Origin: Dendrocalamus latiflorus
Taxonomy: Eukaryota > Streptophyta > Magnoliopsida > Poales > Poaceae
DNA length: 64,000 nt
Reading direction: 5' to 3'
NCBI GenBank assembly: GCA_017311315.1
Contig: CM029660.1
Coordinates: 32,962,410 to 33,026,409 of the forward strand
Shown here: piece after piece, positions 12,201 to 21,800 of the stretch
Layout: every line of letters begins with the position of its first letter
Position numbering within the stretch: position 1 is the first letter of the stretch
The notes under the pieces: generated by a model
Databases searched by the model: none
What the model was told of the DNA's origin: nothing
What the model saw: only the letters and a program-made list of their open reading frames with translations
Made by a program: the position numbers and the translations under genes

Positions 12201-15200
12201 AGAGACCTGTAGGCTGTAACCGAAAAAACCGGCCGGTATTAATTTTTGATTTTCGAATTTTGGCCGGTTTGTTCCGGTTACCGGCCGGTTTTTCCGGTTA
12301 CCGGTTTTAAAACATCTCAAAATTCAAATTTTGATTTTCAAATTGTGACCGTTTTTTTACCGGTTTTCCGATAACCGGCCGGTAACCGCCCGGTTACCGT
12401 TACCGGCCGCCGATCGGGATTTCTTCCGGTTCCAGTTTTTGGAACCTTGGGTATATTGACCTACTGTTTCTGGATTTCTCTTCGGCTGTCTGCATGATAA
12501 AAAAAAATGGGATATGCCAACTTAAGTCTTGAAACATTAATTTCTATGATTGGTTGAAGCTGAAGTATGTGTGCTATTCACTTTGAGGCCATCGTGCATG
12601 TTGTGGACTTATTCTACTTACATTTAGTGTTGGGATTCTGGAGCATTACGTAAAGCTGTGTTGGTTTTGTTTGTAATTATGTCGGCACTAGAAAATATAA
12701 ATAATTTTAACAGTTTTTATTACATTTGAGCATATCAAAATGAGGGAATTATCTAATGTTTGTTTGGTCTAATGTTCCTATGGAATGGACCTCCAACAGT
12801 GCAATCGATGGTTACTTTTTTCTATGCTTGGAGTCCGAATTTCATGTTCCGCCCTCTGCAAGCTCTGTTACAAGAAAAAACCTTGTATAAACATATATTA
12901 ACTGTAGGCACCTCTTACACCTATTCTTCTTGGTTCTTGCAGATATGCTGAACTTGTCATGGTCCATCTTGTTGAGGACATGAATGACTCAAAAGAATTT
13001 GCAGGTAAATGCAGTTTAGTACTATTTTTATTTATTCTTCTTTCTATTTGTTCTTCTACACTTTTAATCCCCGCATGCATAAATGCAGATGGTGTGCCAA
13101 AGGAAATGCGCACAGATGACACATTGGTTAGGCTAGCCAACATATCACTTGTGGAGGAGAAGGTACATGTTTACTATATTGTCCACCATGTGCTCAGCTA
13201 TACTTGATGGCACACGCTTCTATTGTTCCAGTTTAACATCCAAAAATTGACTATTTGAGAGTATGTGGAGTGTTACATTACTGAAGAGGTCATGGGAAAA
13301 AAATAACCTGCAAAATTATGGTAGCTGAAACATGATGTATGTTTTTGTGTTTAATAAGTCTCATTAAGTCGATTGTTATCTGATGCACATATGTTTTGAA
13401 ACAGGACTTAACATAATTTTAGATATTGTCATATTGCGTCAATTTAAATACAATAGGAACTGTTGAGTTTAAAACATTTATGCCCTCTACTTATTGGCAA
13501 TGTCAAATATAGTACTGCATTGTTATATGTTCACACTGTTGTTTAGGTTGCATTAGACACTTGTTGTTCCGGTTCATCTGGTTCACCCCCCTTAAACCTT
13601 TTTTCTAAATTCATCTTCCATACCATAAGGCTTATAATTTCATCTAGTTTATATCTTAACTTCAAATCTGCAAAATCAAAATTTCAAAAAAATTTAAAAA
13701 AAGAGAATAACAAATCCGGTTTCCGCTGAGAAGACCAGCCCCCTCTGGTTTTGGGCCCGCTTCCAGGTTTCCAAAACCTGTTCTTAGGTACAGTTGCAAT
13801 ATATGTTGAATTGAATTTTAGTATTTTACCTTACATGTATTTTTGAAGTGGGACTGTTCTTAATTAAAATTTTGAAGCCAATTATTTGTGTGATTTCATT
13901 GATCCCTAGTCCTTATAGAATTATATATGATAATATTACTGCCATGTATGATTCTATTATCAATAAGATAATGTTTCTATTGTTTGACATTGTCCTGTTT
14001 TTGTGGCTCCAGGTGGCTGCCATGGAACAAGGAAAAATTACAAAACTCTTTCCCAACTACTTGCTATATGAATTTCCCAGCTTATCTGGTGGAAGATTAT
14101 GGAAAGGGGAACATGATCTACTGTTACTGAAAGCATTAATAAAGTATGCACCTATTTGATATGTTCAGTTTGCTACAATAAGCATTGTTAAATTATCCAT
14201 TTGTTTCATGTAATAGCCAAGTGGCCAGAACAAGTTTTCCATCTGGATTAATTCTATAGCAATATGGTTAGACTTTGCTTCAGTGTTATCAGATGCGGCC
14301 CGGCCATCGACTCAACTGAGGTCTCAGGTCACCGATTGGACTGCATGTTTTATTTAAATATTTTTAGTATATAGTACAAGTAAAAAATGCAGATATGGAC
14401 ATACCATTTTAATTCTCAACGTTAGAACAAGACCATTTTAATTCTCAACGTTAGAACAAGACAAATACCATAAAAGAGCTCTAATTTTATGAGTATATTT
14501 TGGTATTAATTGGTTATTTCCCATATATAAATTTCTTTCAAAACAATACTTGTGTGTGCCTAGCTTCAATGCTTTGTCCTTCCTATTTCCAAGCTCGAAG
14601 CTTAGTGGGTGATTTTTTGGTGTAATTTCTGCTGCAACACGAAAACAAGTTTTGGGTCCAACCAGGCCAGCCTAACTGGTTCACACTGAAACCTGCTGAT
14701 CCAACGTGGTTTTAACTGGTTCAATAAGGGCTGATTTTACATAAACGATCCAATAGCATTGACCGGATCGAGGCTCTGGTCCCTCTTTTCCGGTTGGACC
14801 ACCTGTCTGATATGAGTGAATCAGTGATAACTATGCTTTACTTTGTACTCCCTTCGTTACCAAATAGACTCGTTTTAGAATGCGTGTAAAAGTTTTCAAA
14901 CTTTTCCGCTAACATACACAAAAGTACTGAGATTGGCCACCTAAAAAAACATTTGTAGATCTGTCTCGGAAGTATCCATAACAATACATTTTTTTATATA
15001 TTTTACTAATATATTACTAAAAATTAATAGTGAAAGATTCATGTTGGAGATCTTGTCCATGTCTAAAATGACATTTATTTGGCAGCAGAGGGAGTACGTA
15101 ATTTCTATTTCTGTACCCATTGATAGTTACTTATTTCTGTAAAAGATGTATACAATTTACTTCTACACAATTTCTTTCCCAGCTTGCAATATACTAATGG

Positions 15201-18200
15201 GCTGAGGCATCACTGCCCCTATTGATCAAACGGCAGATATAGTCATATAGATCATCCTCTTCTGGACATGAATCCTAGTTTCATCCATCTTCCTTTCCTC
15301 TCAGTTAATTAGAAATCTTGTAGGAATTTATCTTTTTTTTTTCTGATTTAAACATTAAAGTAGGAATTTATGACCGTGAAGGATATGCCTTTAATTTAAC
15401 TGATTTCTTTTATATATTAATACTGCTGCATCTGTTTTCCTCACAACAAATGCATTCTTTATCTGGTTTCTTGTTTCTATTATTACATTGTAGCATAATT
15501 AGTGCTCAAAGTTACCATCTTAAGGTATTGACATCTGTTTTCCCTTCATTAGGCATGGGTATGCAAGATGGCAATATATATCAGATGACAGAGAGAACGG
15601 GCTTTTTGAGGCTGCACGACAAGAGCTGCATCTTCCTTCTGCTAATGAATTGATTGGTGCTCAGTCAAATAACGAGGCAATTGTTAGTGTGTGCACGCTA
15701 TTTTTTCCTGCCAAAATTCTAAAGGTTGTGAGCCATTACATATTTTTTATGTATACTCCTTTTCCAGGGAAATCTGGAAAGCACACAGGAAGGCCAGGTG
15801 AACCCAACGAGCTTGTCCCAGTACAGGGAGAACCAGAGAAGAATTGTTGAGTTTATAAGAAAGAGATACCATCTTCTGGAGAGATGCTTGAATCTGGAAT
15901 ATGCTGTGGTATGGCATATGACCTCTTGACATGCCACCAAGCTCGCATGAGTGCATACACTAAGACTATTATGTAGCATCTTTATTGTGCAACATTTTTA
16001 AAGACATCTTTTGGTATTTTGCAGATAAAAACCAAAACCCCTGTTCCTGATGATCTTACTGATCAAGAAGTTCCTGGGGGTAATAGTCCAATTGTTCCAG
16101 ATATCAGTGAATTGTTGATAGAATTGCCCATGCTTGTTCCTATATGTAAGTGATATTTTTTCCTCTATATTTTATAATCTTCTTATCTATGCATATGGAT
16201 GTGCAGGCATGCTCGTGTGTGTGGGCATGCCTTTTTTTCATCATGTGTATTCTAAGGTTTTTTGTGCTTTGTTGTCTCTTCAAATATGATTTTTGAAATT
16301 TCAAATTAATTTGATCACTGGAGGGGCAACAGCAATTTTGGAAGAATATCTCATATTTCAGTTATTTATGTGAACCTATATTTAGCTTAGTGAAAAATGT
16401 TCCGCTGTGAAGGGTTTCTATTACTAGGATTATAGCAGGGATGGGGCTCATTACCCTTTGGGTGCTGACTGACTACCTGTCTGGTAGCAGCTGCTATGTG
16501 ACAGAATGACTAGAATCATAAGGTCTATATTCTTGGACTAGTTTGGGATCCTACTGGTATAGGTAATCCACTGGTACAGATCATGGTTCAAAATCCCGGC
16601 GGTTACCGGCCGGTTACTGGTTTTACCGATGGAGACCGGTAATAAAAAAACCGGCCGGTATGAATTTTTTTGATTTTTTGGATTTTGGCCGGTTTTTTTC
16701 CGGTTACCGGTTTCAAAATATCTCAAAATTCAAATTTTGATTTTCAAATTGTGACCGGTTTTTCCGGTAACCGGCCGGTTACCGTTACCGGCCGCCGACC
16801 GGGATTTCTTCCGGTTCCGGTTTTTAGAACCTTGGTACAGATACAGTAGTCTAAAAGTATACTAGATGGGGAGAGAGTATATTTGCCAATCTTTTGAACA
16901 AATGGAGTACTTGAAAGCAGTGTTTGGAAAACTTGTGAGAACTGGATATGTATGTTATTGCTTATTAGATATGCCCCAAACATGAAATCTTGAAAAAAAA
17001 ACTCAAAATCAAATTTACCAAAAAAAAAAGAAGAGAGAACCGTCTGGTTTCTTCCCAGAGACTGCCTAGAAAACTGGAACCACGTTGGTTGTGGTTAATC
17101 ATGCTAAAGTGATACTCCCTCCAGTCACAAAAGAGCGTCTTTTGCAGATTTGAACATATGAAAATGATACATGTATATTTGTCTCAAAAAATACTTTCAA
17201 ATATTATAATTTACCATGTTTTATAAATATATTGCAATAGAAGTTAGTGGTGAAAGATGCGTTTTGGAGACTCTGTCAGATATTCAAAATGACACACTTG
17301 TGACCGGAATACTTCCTTTAATAATTCTGACGTCAATCTTGTTGAATTATGCTCACACAGAGTACCCTATTCAGTGCCTTTGCTAGTGTTCTTATTTCTT
17401 AATCTTTATCCTTCTGTGCTCACTAAATTTGTGGCAACTCCTCAACTTTGGTACCCACTTCAGGGTGAGGGTGTTCCCATTTCAGCTGTTGTCTTCACGC
17501 ACATTTAATGAAAGTCATAAAACTCAATTCATAGGAAAAAGTAGCAGCCTAGTCTACAGACAATATACCACGTACCATAAACAGTTTGGTAAGCTACGGA
17601 TCATTTTTCTTACATTAGCAGCTGGTAACTGGTATTGCATGTCGATCAATAGGTGGTGGGCATCATGCTGCTACCATTGAATGGTGAAGGATGTTCAGAG
17701 TTGCACATACATAAACTTTAAGTAATGTGCATGCAAGTTACTGCGACCGAACTAAACTTGCGCACGTGATGTATTGTGATGGTTGGTTGTTGGAAGTGGA
17801 ACTCAGACGTAGTGGTAATATACTAAAACAGAGGCTGTATAACAAGGTGCCTTTTATCATGATAGATCTAATATAGATGTTTGTATTTGCAAATCTAACT
17901 TTTTTTTGTATCATATATCCCGTGATTATTGCTTATTTTGATAACTGGGGCCCTCTTTCCAGCTGCCAAAGAAGTGGCTCCTGATGGCATAACTGATCAG
18001 TCACAAGTTCCCCATCTTTACAACAAGGTACCTAATGAACCAAGTTTTCATGACCTAATGTGTTGTATATTTTCCTCGACTGACCACTGTCAATATATGC
18101 CCACAGATGTGCAGTGTGCTTGAGGACAGTAGTGTTACTGCACTCAATTCGTTCTTTGGTGACAAGGCAGTTTCCTCCAGTTTAGCCAATAGCCTCCATC

Positions 18201-18388
18201 AATTCGAAACCATATGCGATGACGTTGATCGGATCTTGAGAGCCCAAGAAAACGGTACTACTGCCAAAGAGGAAGTGGTAGATGCGAGCTCCAAAGAAGC
18301 TACGCCTCCGCAAGATTCAGGCACTGAGGCAGCGAACGAGGGACCTTCGACGGTCAAGCCGGAGAACAATATGGAAATCGATGATTGA
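250..18388 (+). CDS. PKL: PICKLE-like CHD3 chromatin remodeller, C-terminal half (partial gene)
   Basis: ATP-dependent CHD3-type nucleosome remodeller acting in the nucleus. The chromodomain and helicase exons lie upstream of the window. Visible exons: 250-328, 1296-1487, 6397-6550, 6647-6749, 7520-7594, 12943-13004, 13089-13162, 14013-14143, 15553-15682, 15768-15908, 16025-16145, 17963-18027 and 18107-18388 (stop). All junctions are GT-AG and every phase agrees, giving about 535 residues. The order matches PICKLE after the helicase: an acidic segment then VANFEYIDEAKAL (DUF1087), GKGKRSRKQ, an acidic stretch, NVESLPLMEGEGRALRVYGF and YDWKEYVPRLK (DUF1086/SANT-SLIDE-like), then LWKGEHDLLLLKALIKHGYARW and an acidic tail ending NNMEIDD. 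No frameshift or internal stop is visible. Intron 5 (7595-12942) holds a Copia element within a MITE; other introns also carry MITEs. Inference: the gene is probably still functional because all insertions are intronic. Confidence 0.9.
783..960. mobile_element. hAT-type MITE (CAGTGGCGGA family)
   Basis: 178-bp element in a PKL intron. The termini are CAGCGGCGGATCCAG and, inverted, CAGTGGCGGATCCAG. It is flanked by a near-perfect 8-bp duplication, acctccca (775-782) and acctcccg (961-968). It contains a long G tract near 808-824. Elements at 47986-48796, 52534-53350 and probably 40006-40681 have the same kind of ends. Confidence 0.8.
1653..2543. mobile_element. Non-autonomous DNA transposon with GC-rich core, 8-bp TSD
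   Basis: 891-bp insertion in a PKL intron. The inverted ends are CTATGTTATCA and CTATGTTGTCA, with a perfect 8-bp target duplication ataattgg at 1645-1652 and 2544-2551. Near both ends are short palindromic GCGCCTAGGC-like motifs (1668-1730 and 2468-2520). The core (about 1800-2300) is very GC-rich and is built of repeats of CGCCTCCGGATCC-like units. It is open in several frames only because of its composition. It could be captured host sequence but I recognise no gene. A hAT superfamily assignment is inferred from the 8-bp duplication. Confidence 0.7.
3056..4043. mobile_element. hAT-type non-autonomous element (CCGGT-rich family)
   Basis: 988-bp element with inverted ends CAAGGATCAAA and CAGGGATCCAAA and a perfect 8-bp target duplication cctcgaat (3048-3055 and 4044-4051). 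Both subterminal regions (3060-3235 and 3968-4032) are packed with CCGG, ACCGG and CCGGT motifs such as accggccggttaccgg; the centre is AT-rich. It is inserted in the unclassified repeat at 2726-5265. Related to elements at 5849, 7797 and 16582. Confidence 0.8.
4430..4930. repeat. Cluster of GCGGTAGTTCCG motifs in both orientations
   Basis: About a dozen copies of GCGGTAGTTCCG or CGGTACTTCCG and their reverse complements (for example GCGGAACTACCGC at about 4700) are scattered over 500 bp. No coding sense was seen. It is part of the surrounding unclassified repeat. Confidence 0.5.
5849..6261. mobile_element. hAT-type MITE with 13-bp perfect TIRs (CCGGT-like family)
   Basis: 413-bp element with perfect inverted ends CAGGGATAGAAAA and a perfect 8-bp target duplication gttgaatg (5841-5848 and 6262-6269). 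The subterminal regions contain diverged relatives of the CCGG/GGTAACCG motifs. It lies in PKL intron 2. Confidence 0.85.
7841..8070 (+). repeat. 5' LTR of the intronic Copia
   Basis: 230-bp LTR, TGTTAGACAGG...TAGTCTTACA. It is identical by eye to 11972-12201. Confidence 0.92.
8179..9336 (+). CDS. Copia Gag polyprotein, truncated by a stop
   Basis: 385-residue reading frame from an ATG 108 bases after the primer-binding site. The N-terminus is Ala-rich and probably helical. It contains the retrotransposon Gag (UBN2-like) core: LDFNSGHYTRWRELFLLALG, SWLLGTLSPDLVEIV, AEFRNFTQGHLSIADYCRRFK and LNIIRGLNENF. A glycine run and a basic RGRRGKRSG end follow. The frame stops at TGA 9334-9336, yet Gag/protease-like sequence continues in the same frame (GQSTAPSQGPG...) to another stop near 9669, so the stop is a lesion or a leaky stop. 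Confidence 0.8.
   Translation: MSGDLPPPASSSPAADLLSAEAAARAEEAAARAEEAARVPSILPDARLAAVAKSRAAAALARAEAAEREAAAAAHTRAAAADREHAALARVARERAAAAGDVDVDESMDEAPLPLHDALLLHEAAAIATIHAQAVSVQNIRSLVPLVLDFNSGHYTRWRELFLLALGKYSLEDHVLADDHHPDLPDWVRMNCVVKSWLLGTLSPDLVEIVLERRATARITWLAVETQFLGNRESRALYLDAEFRNFTQGHLSIADYCRRFKTMTDALADLGEVVADRTLVLNIIRGLNENFTAIGLHLQRSRPFPSFLEARADLLLEELHMANRKPSPATVLLTSGGHHTATTTGRAPSPSTHSGSAGGTGGGGGGGGGGGGSSHSRGRRGKRSG
9673..11938 (+). pseudogene. Copia Pol: protease and integrase, with reverse transcriptase deleted
   Basis: The protease motif WYFDSGATSYMASD is encoded near 9784-9825. A frame change near 9980 separates it from the integrase frame (about 9980-11938). The integrase has the zinc-binding region (WHRRLGH, then CYACQLGRH) and the catalytic acidic residues (FDLIHCDLW, VQCDNGREFDNS, SQQNGKAERI). 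Reverse transcriptase starts normally (WRAAMEDEYAALL, ANVVSGKWIFKHKL) and then jumps directly to RNase H (APLRKTTLVYCDN, RTKHIEIDLHFVREKV, ADIFTKGLP). The YVDD catalytic block is absent. The frame is kept across the deletion. Without reverse transcriptase this copy cannot mobilise itself. Confidence 0.85.
11972..12201 (+). repeat. 3' LTR of the intronic Copia
   Basis: 230-bp LTR matching 7841-8070, preceded by a run of 11 or more G residues that acts as the polypurine tract. Confidence 0.92.
14280..14820. other. Intron stretch with GC-richer diverged repeat
   Basis: PKL intron 8. About 14290-14345 and 14640-14815 contain paired blocks resembling terminal parts of a diverged element (cagatgcggcccggcc; ggaccacctgtctgatat). 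I found no clear target duplication. Within it a 29-bp unit starting ACCATTTTAATTCTCAACG is perfectly duplicated in tandem (14403-14431 and 14432-14460). Confidence 0.35.
14848..15094. mobile_element. Stowaway-type MITE
   Basis: 247-bp element between TA dinucleotides (14846-14847 and 15095-15096). Inverted ends CTCCCTTCGTTACCAAAT and CTCCCTCTGCTGCCAAAT, with an AT-rich core, typical of grass Tc1/mariner MITEs. It lies in a PKL intron. Confidence 0.8.
16582..16834. mobile_element. hAT-type MITE (CCGGT family), intact copy
   Basis: 253-bp element with ends CATGGTTCAAAATCCC and, inverted, CAAGGTTCTAAAAACC. The 8-bp target duplication gtacagat (16574-16581 and 16835-16842) is perfect. It is dense in CCGG/CCGGTAACCGG motifs on both sides. 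It lies in PKL intron 11 and is the intact reference for the copy broken by Copia at 7797-12449. Confidence 0.85.
17115..17309. mobile_element. Stowaway-type MITE
   Basis: 195-bp element flanked by TA (17113-17114 and 17310-17311). Ends CTCCCTCCAGTCACAAAAG and, inverted, TTCCGGTCACAAGTG. It lies in PKL intron 11. Confidence 0.7.
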
Positions 18389-18676
18389 TGTGTAGGAAGG
18401 AATCAAAACGACATGGAACAGAGCCCCTTTAATTTAGTTGCTAAACAGGTTCTAATTTACCACGTTGTAATTTGTAACTCGCAAAACCTCTGCTGTTACT
18501 CCTAATGATCACCGGCAAACCGTTTTACCAAGGTTGGTTCTTTTGGTCAATGGTTTTTGATTTAAAATTTTAAATTATCTGTTCGCCAGAGAGAGTATAG
18601 AGAGATATTCGTATATGATTTTAATTGATACAGATGAAATCAAAATAATGTCCAGTATAATTAATTTATAGAATTT
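18389..18676. other. PKL 3' flank
   Basis: Probably the 3' untranslated region and terminator of the PKL-like gene, then AT-rich intergenic DNA up to the LINE. No gene seen. Confidence 0.5.
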
Positions 18677-18838
18677 TTTTTCTCGAACTACGCAGGAGAA
18701 CTGCGTGTCATTTCATTAAGAAGATAGAAAAACAATGGAAAGAGGCGAAGAGCCTTTTCCAAAACCCACACAAACACACAAGAACACACACACAAACACA
18801 AACACGACCAACACCAGCTCCTCAGAAAAGTAAGAGGT

Positions 18839-21800
18839 TTAGTTGACTAGGGCAAGTGATCTCAACAGCAATTCTTGGAGCGCTAAAGCACCGGCAGGAC
18901 ACCAAAGGCTACTCTCATATTCAATAGCCTGCAGGACAACTTCTAATCTCGGCCTTGCTCCTTCAAAAACACAAGCATTCCGATGCTTCCAAAGTTCCCA
19001 AGCAACCAAGATAATTAGAGAATTAAGGCCTTTTCTTACTTCCTTAGGAACCCTCTTCGCAACACTACACCACCAGCCAGAAAAACTAGTTACATCCGGG
19101 CTTGGCGCAAGGTTGGCCATGCCGAGTCTATGAAGAGTCATGGTCCAGACTTGCCGCGAGAAAACACAAGAGATAATAACATGTTGGATTGTTTCATCGG
19201 CTTGGTCACAAAGCGGACAGGTAACAGGATGAGGAAGTCCTCGTTTGGCCAACCGGTCTGCAGTCCAACATCGATTCTTAACTGCCAACCAGATAAAGAA
19301 TTTGCAACGTAAAGGTGCCCAAGTTTTCCAAATACGCCGCCACGGACCAAACTTGATGGATCCAAAGAAAAAAGCACCATAAGCAGACTTGCTTGTATAA
19401 GCCCCAGACTGAGATAGGCGCCAAACGTGCTGATCAAGAATGTCATGTTGTAGAATTATATTGTCCACTAGATCCCACAAATGTAAATAATCAACCAGGA
19501 CTTGCACCGTCAAAGCACCTTTTATATCTCTTACCCAGGATCGATCATTGAGCGCTTGAGCTACAGTCCGCTGTTTTAGCGCTCTCTGCGGAATTAATTT
19601 GACCAGATTGGGTGCAATCTCAGCAGCAGTTCTGCCTTGCAGCCACCGATCAGACCAAAAATTGGTCGTCTCCCCATTACCCACCATAGATTGTACTGCT
19701 ACCTCAAAGAGAGCTTTAGCATTTCTAGGCACCTTCACTGGCAGCCCTTCCCAGGGCCGGGAAGCATCAGATTTTTTTTGCCAAAGCCATCTAATGCGAA
19801 GCGCCCAGCCCAGGATTTCGAGATTATGTATGCCAAGACCTCCATACTGCAGTGGCTTTTGGACACAATCCCAAGACATAAGACAATTACCTCCATTGGC
19901 CTTCTCCCGACCTTTCCACAAGAATCCCCTTCTGCGCTTATCAATAGCCTTAATCACCCATTTTGGCAAATCCAATGCAATCATTTGATATATAGGTATA
20001 GCAGTGAGGACTGTCTTAACCGTAATTAGGCGACCGACTCTTGTCATGAGGGAGGCTTTCCAACCAGGAAGACAATCTGCCACTTTATCAATCAAAGGGA
20101 GCAGCTCAGTTTTGGTGGGTTTTCTGATTGTAAGTGGAAGACCAAGATATGTGCAAGGGAAGTCCTTAATTGCACTGTCCAACGTCTCTTCAATGATTCT
20201 CAGATCATTCTCAGTACACTGAATGGGGATGACTGAACTCTTGACCATATTAGTCTTGAGTCCAGTAACATGCCCAAACACTTTTAACAAAAGATTGCAG
20301 AGTTCAAGGTCATTTCTCGTGGGACGGAGAAACAACACAACATCATCTGCATAAAAGGAAATTCGAAATTTTGCTTGCCGAACTGCCACTGGTTGTAACA
20401 GATTGGTCCTAGTGGCATGGTAGATTAGAGAGTTCAGTGCTTCCATCACTAAAAGGAAAAGCATGGGAGAAAGAGGATCTCCTTGCCTTAGCCCTCGCTG
20501 GTGAGAAATGCTCTCTCCTGGTTCACCATTCACTAGGACCCTTGTGGAAGAAGTGGACAACAGTTGGCAAATTAAATCGCACCATTTCCGACCAAAACCA
20601 AGTTGCAGCAGGACCTCAATGAGAAAGGAGCAAGAAACTGAATCAAAAGCCTTTGAGATGTCCAATTTAAGAAGAATATGGGGTTCTTTTGAGTTGTGCA
20701 GCCCTCTTGCCATTTGTTGAACTAGAAAGAAATTGTCTTGAATACACCTTCCCTTCACAAATGCACTTTGGTTGATGGACACCATCTTCGGCAAGTGAAG
20801 TGCTAAACGATTAGCCATAATTTTTGTCACAAGTTTGGCAAAACTATGAACAAGACTAATTGGCCTAAAATCCTTTACTTGTGCAGCATCGACCTTCTTG
20901 GGCAAAAGGGTAATAAAAGCTGCATTAAGGAGTTTGAATTTGAATACATGCCCCTGATGCACAGCAGCCAGAGCGAATAGCACGTCTTCCTTGATAACCT
21001 CCCAGCAGGTTCTATAGAAGCGGCCTGTAAACCCATCCGGACCGGGAGATTTATCCATCGGCAAGTCCTTGATGGTTGCCCAAACTTCTTCTTCCAAAAA
21101 AGGCTCCTCCAAAGATGATAGGTCGTGCTGCTGGAAGCCAATGGCTGCAAGGTCCAGAGTGTAATCTCTGTGCTCAGCTGAACCAAGAAGTCCTTCATAA
21201 AAATCAAATGCTGCTTGTTGCTTCTCAGCTTGAGATGTGAAGATCTGGTTGTCCTCATAGAACTTGGCTATAAAATTCTTTCTTTTGCGATACCGTGACT
21301 GCTGATGGAAAAACGAAGTATTCGCATCACCTTCACGGAGATAAAGGATGCGTGATCGCAGCCGAGCAACTGTACGTTCAAGCGAAGCATGACCTAGGCA
21401 ATGCAGCTTAAGCTTTCTCCGTAGCCACTCCTCAGCTAAAGAGAGGTCTCGATGATCCCGAGCAATCTCCAAACGATGAAGAATTTCTTTTGCCATGTTG
21501 AGCTGCAATCTAATATTACCGACCTTGTGCTGACTCCATCTTTGTAACCCCTTACTGAGCCTCTGCAGCTTGAGGAAAATTCTCTCTACTGCACAAGTCG
21601 TCAAAATAGGGGTATTCCAATTTTGCTGAACCGCATCTAGGAAGCCTGGCAACTTGGGCCAAAAATCCTCAAAATGAAACCGACGCTTGCCTCTAGTATA
21701 AACCTGCAACCCCAAGAGAAGGGGGCAGTGATCAGAAACACCAGAAGCTGCACTTTGAAGAAGAGAATCAGGAAAGATCTCCTCCCAACTGCTGCTGCAA

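Larger units (their letters stand above)
7841..12201 (+). mobile_element. Defective Copia LTR retrotransposon with identical LTRs
   Basis: 4361-bp element with two 230-bp LTRs (7841-8070 and 11972-12201), TG...CA ends and a perfect 5-bp target duplication gagac (7836-7840 and 12202-12206). The primer-binding site follows the 5' LTR (tggtatcaga at 8071) and a G-run polypurine tract (11960-11971) precedes the 3' LTR. Read by eye, the two LTRs show no difference, so the insertion is recent. However the coding region has stops near 9334 and 9669, a frame change near 9980 and an in-frame deletion of most of reverse transcriptase near 11690. It is inserted in a hAT MITE within a PKL intron. Confidence 0.93.
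7797..12449. mobile_element. hAT-type MITE (CCGGT family) interrupted by a Copia element
   Basis: Ends CAGGGTTCAAAATCCC and, inverted, CAAGGTTCCAAAAAC. The 8-bp target duplication is ggtatatt at 7789-7796 and 12450-12457. Removing the Copia element and its 5-bp duplication leaves a 287-bp MITE closely similar to the intact copy at 16582-16834. It lies in PKL intron 5. Confidence 0.85.

Noticed and set aside
14403..14460. Two perfect 29-bp direct repeats as a possible array
   Set aside because: Only two adjacent copies without spacers in a plant intron; a simple tandem duplication, and CRISPR is not expected in a plant nuclear genome.
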